Shown here piece by piece: positions 1 through 4,691 of a stretch of DNA of 8,573 nucleotides; the first letter of the stretch is position 1; each line of letters starts with the position of its first letter. Source of the stretch: Coriobacteriaceae bacterium (lineage in GTDB: Bacteria > Actinomycetota > Coriobacteriia > Coriobacteriales > UMGS124); NCBI GenBank assembly GCA_019421015.1, contig JAHZGC010000023.1:1-8573 (forward strand), read 5' to 3'. A model generated the notes under the pieces. The model had not been told where the DNA came from, searched no databases, and worked only from the letters and a program-made list of their open reading frames with translations. A program made the position numbers and the translations under genes.

Positions 1-1
1 G

Positions 2-430
2 CTCTCGCTCACCTCGGCGGGGGCCCTGAGCGTCGACGCCAAGAAGGCCGGGCTGCTGGCCTACCCCGTGGGCGCGGTGTACATCAGCTACGTGAGCACG
101 TCCCCGGCGAGCCTGTTCGGGGGCACCTGGACGCAGATCACGGGGCGCTTCCTGCGCATGGCGAACGACGTGAGCACCGGCGGCGCGGACAACGTGACGC
201 TGACCGCGGCGCAGATGCCGAGCCACACGCACGCGATAAACATTGTCGCGCTGAACGGCACGTCTGGGTCGCAGATCAGCAACGAGTACGGTGTGACGTG
301 GGGCGACCCGAACGGTTTTACCGGGTCTACCAATTATCAAAAACATAACAGTACGTCCGCTGGAAGCGGGAGCAGCCACAGCAACATGCCGGCCTACCAG
401 GACCTCTACGCCTGGCGCAGGACCGCATAG
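2..430 (+). CDS. Phage tail fibre / baseplate protein, gp10-like C-terminal domain (5' partial)
   Basis: The frame is open from the first base, so the gene starts upstream and only the last 142 residues are seen. The visible part has the hallmark layout of the T4 gp10-like/tail-collar C-terminal module: YPVGAVYISYVSTSPASLFGG followed by TW-Q-I-GRFLRM, then a G-rich turn, TLTAAQMPSHTHAI, a variable loop, and the closing NMPAYQDLYAWRR. In relatives this module sits at the tip of the distal tail structure and takes part in host recognition. The GTG at 68 lies inside the conserved motif and is not the start. The loop at about 311-355 is much richer in A and T than the surrounding gene, consistent with a rapidly changing receptor-contact segment. 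Family assignment is firm; the receptor role is inferred from the family. Confidence 0.85.
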   Translation, partial: LSLTSAGALSVDAKKAGLLAYPVGAVYISYVSTSPASLFGGTWTQITGRFLRMANDVSTGGADNVTLTAAQMPSHTHAINIVALNGTSGSQISNEYGVTWGDPNGFTGSTNYQKHNSTSAGSGSSHSNMPAYQDLYAWRRTA

Positions 431-440
431 GGAGGTAGCG

Positions 441-986
441 ATGGAGTACGTGGACGAGGACCTGGTTCCGCTGGCGGCGGAGCCTGACCCGGAAACCGGC
501 GGGTCGGTGGCGCGCAGCGTCGCCGTCGTGCACAGCTGGGTCGTCGACGAGCCGGCGCGCGTCGTGGAGGAGGTGGTCGCCTACTACCCCGAGACCGGCG
601 GCGGGGACGTCGAGCTGGTCGTCGAGGTGCCCGAGCAGGGCCACTGGGAGACGCGCATGGCCGACGGGCGCGAGCCGGCGTTCCGGGGGCCGCTGCCGCC
701 GGAGGAGATGTCCGGCCTGGGGGAGGTGCCGGGCACCTGGGACGTCGAGGTCTGGGTCCCCTGGACGGGGGAGGAGCTGGCCGAGCGCGCCAGGCTGGCC
801 GCGGAGGCAGAGGCGGCCCGGGAGGCCTTCGAGGCGCGCGAGGTGTGGCTGGCCAGCGCCCCTGGCGAGCAGGCCGCCCAGGACGACGCCATATGCGCCC
901 TGTACGAGCTGTGCGAGGCGCAGCGGGGGGTAATCGAGAGCCAGGACGACGCCATATGCGCCGTCTACGAGATGATTGGGGCATAG
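441..986 (+). CDS. Phage protein of unknown function with C-terminal 11-residue repeat
   Basis: I do not recognise a family for this 181-residue protein. The start follows a good GGGAGG site (430-435), 10 bases after the fibre stop. The protein is acidic. Residues 1-110 contain a possible beta-rich domain with many Val, Trp and Pro-Glu motifs. Residues 110-140 are Ala/Glu/Arg-rich and look helical, probably coiled-coil. The tail carries two copies of QDDAICAxYEx (residues 147-157 and 168-178), 21 residues apart. Its place directly after the fibre suggests a tail-fibre accessory, chaperone or tip protein, but that rests on position only. The next gene starts immediately after its stop codon. 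Confidence 0.7.
   Translation: MEYVDEDLVPLAAEPDPETGGSVARSVAVVHSWVVDEPARVVEEVVAYYPETGGGDVELVVEVPEQGHWETRMADGREPAFRGPLPPEEMSGLGEVPGTWDVEVWVPWTGEELAERARLAAEAEAAREAFEAREVWLASAPGEQAAQDDAICALYELCEAQRGVIESQDDAICAVYEMIGA
878..962 (+). repeat. Two 22-bp exact direct repeats inside the 441-986 gene
   Basis: The 22 bases at 878-899 recur identically at 941-962. The spacing is 63 bp, exactly 21 codons, so the reading frame is kept and both copies encode QDDAICA. Identity at the DNA level, including the uncommon ATA codon in both copies, points to a recent duplication rather than protein-level convergence. Confidence 0.9.
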
Positions 987-1097
987 ATGGACGCGATAGC
1001 GAGGGCATACATCCGGCGCATCGAGCGCGGGGCCATAACCCTGGAGGACGTTCCCGAGAGCATCAGGGGCAGGGTCGAGGAGCTGATGGGTGAGTGA
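987..1097 (+). CDS. CD1375/XkdX-like phage microprotein, 36 aa
   Basis: The ATG follows the preceding TAG stop without a gap (TAGATG), so translation is probably by termination-reinitiation; only a weak GGGG lies upstream. The 36-residue product starts MDAIARAYIRRIERGAITLE and continues with DVPESIRGRVEELMGE. This matches the plan of the small CD1375/XkdX-type proteins encoded just after tail fibre genes in phages of Gram-positive bacteria: a short helix, a turn with Gly and Thr, then (E/D)DVPE and a final helix. Their molecular role is not well established. Position, codon use and motif all agree, though the short length limits certainty. Confidence 0.7.
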   Translation: MDAIARAYIRRIERGAITLEDVPESIRGRVEELMGE

Positions 1098-1226
1098 TGG
1101 ACGGGGTAGCCGGGGCCGACGATGGGGGTGCCGACGGGAGGTCTATGGATGGACCGGCGCGGGCCCCTCCCGAGGTGCTGGGAGAAGCTGTCGAAGGATG
1201 CGAACACACAGGGAAAGGAAAGAACC

Positions 1227-1754
1227 ATGGCAAACGTGGAGATCGTCAACGGGGCCCAAGCGGCCATGATCACCGCAGGCACGGAGGGGCCGGCCGGCTA
1301 CCTCGCGTACATCGGGGTCGACGCCATCGGGGGCCGCAGCCGGGCGGTGATCGGGTCCGAGGAGCTGCTCGTGTCGCCGCACGCGTACGCGCCCGAGGGG
1401 GCCACGTTCCCCACCGAAAGGCTCTACGACCTGCTCGCCGGGGCCCGCGAGCCCCGCTCCGTCTCGGTCAGCGCCAAGTACGGCGTGTCCGCGTCGAGGG
1501 GCGCGTGCGGCGTGGTGACGGTGTGCATCGACGGCACCAAGGCGATCCCCGCCGGCGCGCAGTGGACCGACATCGTGTTCGGCACGCTGCCCGAGGGGTT
1601 CCGCCCCGCCATCGACGTGAACATGTCGGTGGAGTGCGGCGGCGGGCGTGGCATCTTCTCGGTGCTCCCCAACGGCAACGTCAAGTACGTGCGCGCGTCG
1701 TCGTCCGACTACTCCGAGGGAGTCGCCGCGTCGGTTGCGTATTGCGCGGCATAG
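1227..1754 (+). CDS. Putative phage virion/tail-associated protein
   Basis: This 175-residue protein comprises an N-terminal half (1-85) of mixed character and a C-terminal half (about 95-175) that reads like a beta-sandwich: VVTVCIDGTKAIPAG, W-DIVFGTLPEGFRPAIDV, then a Gly-rich hairpin, a strand ending in PNGNVKYV, and a final VAASVAYCAA strand. The pattern 'tLPeGfRPa...G.v' is typical of C-terminal domains of phage tail/baseplate appendage proteins; I infer a structural role without naming a family. I chose the ATG at 1227 (preceded by AAAGGAA). An in-frame ATG at 1149 has a better site (GGGAGG at 1136-1141, 7 bases upstream) and would add 26 residues, but the codons just before 1227 (ACA, GGA, GAA, AGA) break the strong GC3 bias and look untranslated. 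Confidence 0.6.
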   Translation: MANVEIVNGAQAAMITAGTEGPAGYLAYIGVDAIGGRSRAVIGSEELLVSPHAYAPEGATFPTERLYDLLAGAREPRSVSVSAKYGVSASRGACGVVTVCIDGTKAIPAGAQWTDIVFGTLPEGFRPAIDVNMSVECGGGRGIFSVLPNGNVKYVRASSSDYSEGVAASVAYCAA

Positions 1755-1812
1755 CCGTCCCCTCGGCGGAGCGAGCCGCGCGGCGGCAGGGAGGACGAGG
1801 AGGCGACGACCG

Positions 1813-2127
1813 ATGGACGACAACCCGACGCACGTCGAGATGCTCGCGCGCCACGACAGGGCCGTGTCGGTCCACGACAGGCGACTGGACGCCCACGGCG
1901 AGCAGCTGGGCGAGATACGCACGACGCTGGCGACGCTCACCGAGATAGAGCGGCAGAACCAGCAGCGCGTCGACGAGAGCTACCAGCGCATCGACCGGGT
2001 TGACGCCCGCGTGGCGGCGCTGGAGGCCAGGCCCGCCCGACGCTGGGATACCGCCGTCACGGCGGCGCTCACCGCCGTCGCGGGCGGCCTGGCGGGCTAC
2101 GTGCTCGCTGGGGCCGGGCTGGGATAG
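1813..2127 (+). CDS. XhlA-like coiled-coil membrane protein (lysis accessory)
   Basis: This is a 104-residue protein. Residues about 10-70 form a long amphipathic, probably coiled-coil helix with regular hydrophobic spacing (LDAHGEQLGEIRTTLATL, then RVDESYQRIDRVDARVAALE). Residues about 80-102 are a single Ala/Gly/Val-rich membrane segment followed only by the stop. This N-terminal coiled coil plus C-terminal anchor is the architecture of XhlA/BhlA-type proteins, which act with a holin in phage lysis. The gene sits directly before the holin and amidase, as xhlA does in several Gram-positive phages. GAGGAGG (1797-1803) precedes the ATG; longer in-frame starts upstream fall within the preceding gene and encode Arg/Ser-rich noise. 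The XhlA name rests on architecture and position, not on sequence identity. Confidence 0.65.
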   Translation: MDDNPTHVEMLARHDRAVSVHDRRLDAHGEQLGEIRTTLATLTEIERQNQQRVDESYQRIDRVDARVAALEARPARRWDTAVTAALTAVAGGLAGYVLAGAGLG

Positions 2128-2139
2128 AAAGGGGAAGGC

Positions 2140-2382
2140 ATGGACTACCTGAAGAGGTGGGCGCGCGCGGCCGGCGTGCGCGCCCTCAAGACGGCGGCCC
2201 AGACCGCCGTGGCGATGGTGCCCGTCGGGGTGTCCATCACCGAGGTGGGCTGGGTGGGCGTTCTGGGCACGGCGGCCCTGGCGGCCGTGCTGTCGCTGCT
2301 TACCAGCGTGGCGGGCCTGCCGGAGGTCGACGGCGGGGCGACGCTCGCCGAGATACAGGACGGGGGAGAGCATGAGGGTTAG
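2140..2382 (+). CDS. Phage holin, r1t-type
   Basis: The 80-residue product has a charged amphipathic N-terminus (MDYLKRWARAAGVRALKTAAQ), two membrane segments (about residues 16-33 and 36-59, separated by a short SITEVGW turn) and a polar, acidic tail. 'RALKTAAQTAVAM...GW...LGTAALAAVLSLLTSVAG' follows the Phage_r1t_holin pattern (ERALKTFAQ...W...LSVAGLAALLSVLTS). Holins accumulate in the inner membrane and open holes at a set time, letting the endolysin reach peptidoglycan. AAAGGGGAAGG precedes the start. The stop overlaps the first 11 bases of the amidase gene, so the two are probably translationally coupled. Confidence 0.8.
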   Translation: MDYLKRWARAAGVRALKTAAQTAVAMVPVGVSITEVGWVGVLGTAALAAVLSLLTSVAGLPEVDGGATLAEIQDGGEHEG

Positions 2383-3217
2383 GTCCATCCCGGCGCACCC
2401 GGAGACGTACACGGCCGGCCGAGGCCCCTACGAGCCGCGCGCGATCGTGGTCCACTACACGGGCGGCCGCGGCCTCGCGGGCGGCGAGACGGCCGAGGCG
2501 AACGGGCGCTACTTCGCGGGCGGCAACCGCAACGCCTCCGCCCACTGGTTCGTGGACGGCTCCGGCGAGGCCGTGGCGAGCGTGCCGGAGGCGGACACCG
2601 CCTGGCACGCGGGCAACTTCAACTTCAACCGCATGAGCATCGGCGTCGAGGTCGTGAGCGACGGCGGCGACTTCACGGAAGGCGAGATCCGAGACCTGCG
2701 CGAGCTGGTCCAGGGCATCCGCCGGCGCTGGTCCATCCCCGCCGAGAACGTCATGCGCCACTACGACTGCGCGGACTTCGGGGAGCGCTGGGGCGTGGGC
2801 GGCCCCTGGGTGGACCCGCACAAGGCGTGCCCGCTGCCCTACGTGGACCACGCGAAGTGGCACCGCGAGGTCTGGTCGCGCGTCGCGCCCGACGGCTCGC
2901 CCGCGCCCGAGGTGCCCGAGCCCCAGCCGCAGCCCGACGCACCCGAGCCCGCTCCCGAGCGCCGCCGCCTGTCCATCGCCCCCGGCACCTACCGCTGCCA
3001 GGTCGACCACCTGCGGGTGCGCACCGGCCCGGGCCTTGGCTACCCCGAGGTCGCCCACTACGACGCGGGCGAGACCGTCGAGCTGGACGCCTGGTGCGTG
3101 GAGGCCGACGGCTGGGTCTGGGGCACCTACGAGGACTACGGGGGCACCAGGCGCTACATCGCCGTGGGGCGCGCCACCGGCAAGCCGGAGGACGGGGACT
3201 ACCTGGTGAAGGCGTAG
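2372..3217 (+). CDS. Phage endolysin: N-acetylmuramoyl-L-alanine amidase with C-terminal SH3-like domain
   Basis: The enzyme cleaves the amide bond between MurNAc and L-alanine in peptidoglycan. Residues about 20-160 are an Amidase_2/T7-lysozyme fold: AIVVHYTGG (His28), NASAHWFVDGSG, AWHAGN, SIGVEVV, then VMRHYDC (His130) and HKACP (Lys151, Cys153). By comparison with T7 lysozyme, His28, His130 and Cys153 should bind zinc and Lys151 assist catalysis. An insertion of about 15 residues separates HYDC from KACP. Residues about 171-197 form a Pro/Glu/Gln linker. Residues about 204-265 form a bacterial SH3-like wall-binding domain (YRCQVDHLRVRTGPGLGY...GWVWGTY). There is no signal peptide, consistent with release through the adjacent holin. 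GGGGGAG (2362-2368) is the ribosome site; the start overlaps the holin stop. Confidence 0.93.
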   Translation: MRVRSIPAHPETYTAGRGPYEPRAIVVHYTGGRGLAGGETAEANGRYFAGGNRNASAHWFVDGSGEAVASVPEADTAWHAGNFNFNRMSIGVEVVSDGGDFTEGEIRDLRELVQGIRRRWSIPAENVMRHYDCADFGERWGVGGPWVDPHKACPLPYVDHAKWHREVWSRVAPDGSPAPEVPEPQPQPDAPEPAPERRRLSIAPGTYRCQVDHLRVRTGPGLGYPEVAHYDAGETVELDAWCVEADGWVWGTYEDYGGTRRYIAVGRATGKPEDGDYLVKA

Positions 3218-3245
3218 GGGCACTTATCGCAAGGTGATGGATGCA

Positions 3246-3300
3246 TTCGGAACGAGCCGGGGCCCCTGCGGGGGCCCCGGCTTTTTTTCGTTTTAGGGAG
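3246..3300 (+). repeat. Near-direct repeat, copy 1 (terminator region left of hicAB)
   Basis: This segment (TTCGGA, the terminator hairpin, T run, then GTTT and GGGAG) is repeated at 4098-4151 with a few indels and substitutions. The hairpin core 3256-3281 matches 4106-4131 in 25 of 26 positions. The two cores are exactly 850 bp apart and bracket the hicAB cassette. Confidence 0.85.
3255..3288 (+). terminator. Strong intrinsic terminator after the lysis cassette
   Basis: A perfect 12-bp stem (3255-3266 with 3271-3282) closed by a TGCG tetraloop is followed by a run of seven T (3282-3288). It lies 37 bases after the amidase stop and should end the late phage transcript. It also separates that transcript from the hicAB cassette. 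Its core is nearly duplicated at 4106. Confidence 0.95.
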
Positions 3301-3312
3301 GTTTAGTGGTGG

Positions 3313-3360
3313 AGTTAATTATTAATAGTTAACCATCGAAAATAGTTAATAATATAACTG
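3313..3360 (+). promoter_or_regulatory. AT-rich promoter/operator region of hicAB
   Basis: Nearly all of this stretch is A or T, in sharp contrast with the flanking phage genes. AGTTAA occurs at 3313, 3327 and 3344, and the 9-mer AATAGTTAA occurs at 3324 and 3341, 17 bp apart. The outer parts form an imperfect dyad: AGTTAATTATTAAT (3313-3326) pairs with the sequence at 3345-3360 with a small offset. TAATAT (3350-3355) is a plausible -10 box, but I see no convincing -35. hicAB operons are usually autoregulated by HicB or the HicAB complex binding such repeats, and this HicB has a DNA-binding tail. The function is inferred. Confidence 0.55.
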
Positions 3361-3378
3361 CGGTAGGAAGGAGGTGCC

Positions 3379-3567
3379 ATGGAACCACCGACATACCGCG
3401 AGGTTATCCGTCTGCTGCTGCGCGAGGGCTTCTCCGAACGCGCTTCGGCTGGGGACCACCGGCGATTCTCCAAAGGCCCGCACAAGGTCACGGTGAGGGA
3501 CGCCGGGGGCGACCATCCGAGCTGGAAGGAGTGGCAGAGCATACAACGGCAGGCGGGATGGAAGTAG
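3379..3567 (+). CDS. hicA: HicA-family toxin (mRNA interferase)
   Basis: This 62-residue protein fits the HicA/YcfA family, which adopts a double-stranded-RNA-binding-like fold and cleaves mRNA when free of HicB. Visible hallmarks are the N-terminal helix (YREVIRLLLREGFSERAS), the catalytic-histidine motif GDHRRF with His27, the strand HKVTVRDAGG, and a terminal helix ending IQRQAGW, matching the usual 'I.kQAG'. Length is typical. GGAAGGAGG (3365-3373) gives a strong start. It is the first gene of a two-gene operon with hicB, 45 bases upstream. 'HPSWKEWQ' replaces the usual 'H...ei..gtl' segment, a minor divergence. Within a prophage such a pair usually serves stabilisation or exclusion of other phages; that role is inference here. 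Confidence 0.85.
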   Translation: MEPPTYREVIRLLLREGFSERASAGDHRRFSKGPHKVTVRDAGGDHPSWKEWQSIQRQAGWK

Positions 3568-3570
3568 GGC

Positions 3571-3608
3571 GGGGCGGCCGACGGGCCGCCCCCTCCTTTG
3601 GGAAGGAG
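3571..3608 (+). promoter_or_regulatory. Tandem hairpins between hicA and hicB; second covers the hicB ribosome site
   Basis: Hairpin 1 is a perfect 9-bp stem (3571-3579 with 3584-3592) with a GACG loop, starting 4 bases after the hicA stop. Hairpin 2 begins at the very next base: CTCCTT (3593-3598) pairs with AAGGAG (3603-3608) across a TGGG loop, and AAGGAG is the Shine-Dalgarno of hicB. The stems abut and could stack coaxially. Base pairing is directly visible; control of antitoxin translation is inferred. The region does not look like a terminator because only three T follow hairpin 1. Confidence 0.65.
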
Positions 3609-3612
3609 ACCC

Positions 3613-4056
3613 ATGAAGCTGACTGCCGAGTGCGTGCTGACCCGCGATGACGACGGGCGGTGGACGGCTGAGTTCCCCCAGTACGGCGGGGTGGCGACCA
3701 GCGGGAAGACCCGCGAGGACGCCATCAAGGCCGCTCGCGAGGTCTTGGAGTTAGAGGCCATCGACGTTATAACCGAGGGTCGCCGGCCCCCCAAATGTGC
3801 CCATGTGGCAGAGGTGACCGTGCTCACCGTCGATGTGACGCCCGAGGACGCGGAGCGCGCCCACTATGTGACCAAGGCCCAGGCGGCAGAACGCTTGGGG
3901 GTATCCAGGCCACGTGTGAGCGCGCTGGTGGCGTCCGGTGTGCTGGAAACGCGGGTGTTCGACGGGCGCGAGCTGGTCTCTCTCGAATCGGTGTCGCGCT
4001 ACTCGGCCTCGCCGCGCGTATCGGGAAGGCCGGAGCGCGAGCCTGTGGCGGTTTAG
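3613..4056 (+). CDS. hicB: HicB-family antitoxin with C-terminal helix-turn-helix
   Basis: This 147-residue protein is the likely partner of HicA. Residues 1-50 are the HicB RNase H-like domain (LTAECVLTRDDDGRWTAEFPQYGG, then VATSGKTREDAIKAAREVL), which wraps the toxin. Residues 51-84 form a linker with a further strand (VAEVTVLTVDV). Residues about 85-130 are an excisionase-like helix-turn-helix (YVTKAQAAERLGVSRPRVSALVASGVLETR...), allowing operator binding and autoregulation. The tail (131-147) is polar. The ATG at 3613 follows GGAAGGAG (3601-3608); an in-frame TTG at 3598 lies inside the hairpin and is unlikely. Terminator 4106-4136 follows. Confidence 0.85.
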   Translation: MKLTAECVLTRDDDGRWTAEFPQYGGVATSGKTREDAIKAAREVLELEAIDVITEGRRPPKCAHVAEVTVLTVDVTPEDAERAHYVTKAQAAERLGVSRPRVSALVASGVLETRVFDGRELVSLESVSRYSASPRVSGRPEREPVAV

Positions 4057-4097
4057 GGGGCGGCCTATGCTCACCACGTGGGGGGCGATTTGGCGCT

Positions 4098-4151
4098 TTC
4101 GGACGGCCGGGGCCCCTGCGGGGGCACCGGCTTTTTTGCGTTTATGGGGAG
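4098..4151 (+). repeat. Near-direct repeat, copy 2 (terminator region right of hicAB)
   Basis: This is the partner of the segment at 3246-3300. Similarity runs from TTCGGA through the hairpin and T run to a GGGAG close to 4151, with scattered indels. Together the copies flank hicAB as a cassette. Confidence 0.85.
4106..4136 (+). terminator. Intrinsic terminator after hicB
   Basis: An 11-bp stem (4106-4116 with 4121-4131) with a TGCG loop and one internal G-A mismatch (4111/4126) is followed by six T (4131 is C, 4132-4137 T-rich). It is a near copy of the perfect terminator at 3255, lies 50 bases after the hicB stop, and would close the hicAB transcript. Confidence 0.9.
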
Positions 4152-4353
4152 AGTTCTACCCGTGGCAGTTGCAAAAATGCACGCAACGGTGAGAGTATTG
4201 CACGCTACGGGTAGGTTCGCGCACTAAACGGCATCGGTTTCGCGATTTATTTTCGACAATTGATAACAGAATGCACAGCAAAGACTTGGGCGGAAACGAA
4301 AAAGTGCAGGTGGATGGCAGTATGGCGTGCGACGGGAAGTCGCAGTGCTCTGT
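4152..4353. other. Gene-free junction region between prophage and tRNA-Leu, with an inverted repeat
   Basis: I see no convincing gene here. Base composition falls to roughly even, unlike the phage side. An inverted repeat CTACCCGTGGC (4156-4166) pairs with 4204-4214, 10 Watson-Crick pairs plus one G-T, and encloses a smaller stem GTTGC/GCAAC (4168-4172 with 4183-4187). The region most likely contains the phage-host attachment junction, since phage-like genes end before it and a chromosomal tRNA follows. No duplicated core can be recognised because the other end of the prophage is outside the window. Confidence 0.45.
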
Positions 4354-4437
4354 GCCCGAATGGCGGAATGGCAGACGCGGAGGTCTCAAAAACCTTTGTG
4401 GAAACACGTGCGAGTTCGAGTCTCGCTTCGGGCACCA
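4354..4437 (+). tRNA. tRNA-Leu (CAA)
   Basis: The acceptor stem GCCCGAA (4354-4360) pairs with TTCGGGC (4427-4433), followed by discriminator A and an encoded CCA (4434-4437). The anticodon loop CTCAAAA gives anticodon CAA, reading UUG. The variable region forms a short stem-loop (TGTGGAAACACG), as in class II tRNAs, and the T arm is GCGAG-TTCGAGT-CTCGC. Length, A73 and the long variable arm all fit leucine. The gene is intact and its 5' end faces the prophage. Confidence 0.95.
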
Positions 4438-4509
4438 CTTCCATAATGGCTGGTAGATGCACTTTTTTCATGTATCATATTTTATAGTTTGCAAAAATTG
4501 TTTCAACTT

Positions 4510-4555
4510 TTTGCGCACTGTTTGCGCACCGCCAGCAGCGGCCCGTTTGCGCAAA
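4510..4555 (+). repeat. Three TTTGCGCA boxes upstream of the flavodoxin gene
   Basis: TTTGCGCA occurs at 4510, 4521 and 4546. The first two are tandem 11-mers (TTTGCGCACTG, TTTGCGCACCG), one helical turn apart. The third is part of the perfect palindrome TTTGCGCAAA (4546-4555). They lie 140-180 bases before the flavodoxin start in a gene-free spacer. A regulator-binding array is plausible; no promoter could be placed with confidence around it (TTAGAAT at 4571 is a weak -10 candidate). Confidence 0.5.
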
Positions 4556-4691
4556 GTCCCTTATGTTTGCTTAGAATTCGTGCGTATCGGTGTGTTCCTT
4601 TAGGGCACAAGCAGTGCAAAGGTGCCGGGCGTTCAGACTTGAATTGGATGCGGCGCCTGTCTGCACGGCTTGAGCGTTTAAGGAGGACGTC

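Larger units (their letters stand above)
1..4140. mobile_element. Right-hand part of a tailed-phage prophage
   Basis: Consecutive same-strand genes run in the order expected at the distal end of a siphophage-like genome: tail fibre/baseplate, small XkdX/CD1375-like protein, another virion protein, XhlA-like protein, holin, endolysin, then an accessory toxin-antitoxin cassette. Genes are tightly spaced or overlap, and third codon positions are nearly all G or C. After the second terminator, composition and gene density change and chromosomal tRNA and metabolism genes begin. The left end, with integrase, packaging and head genes, is outside the window. The exact right boundary is not visible; it is placed after the second terminator by inference and could lie anywhere up to about 4353. 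Confidence 0.85.

Noticed and set aside
311..430. Diversity-generating retroelement variable region in the fibre tip
   Set aside because: The AT-rich patch suggested it, but no reverse transcriptase or template repeat is present in the window and no near copy was seen.
1094..1948. Long + frame overlapping the 1227-1754 gene
   Set aside because: It is very rich in Arg, Gly and His as expected of an off-frame reading in GC-rich DNA, shows no domain pattern, and conflicts with the GC3-consistent frame at 1227.
2300..3223. Long open frame on the minus strand (307 codons)
   Set aside because: It is antisense to the amidase gene; Val/Ala/Arg/His-rich composition is typical of a reverse shadow of GC-rich coding DNA.
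3598..3612. TTG start extending HicB by five residues
   Set aside because: It lies within the hairpin loop, lacks its own ribosome site, and the ATG at 3613 follows GGAAGGAG at normal spacing.
4354..4437. tRNA-Leu as the phage attachment site
   Set aside because: The tRNA is complete and its 5' end faces the phage; no partial copy of its 3' end was seen elsewhere in the window. It remains possible only if the core lies in the 5' half.
4440..4470. Terminator after tRNA-Leu at the T run 4463-4468
   Set aside because: No stable GC-containing stem precedes the T run; only weak pairing across it (GATGCA/TGTATC) can be drawn.
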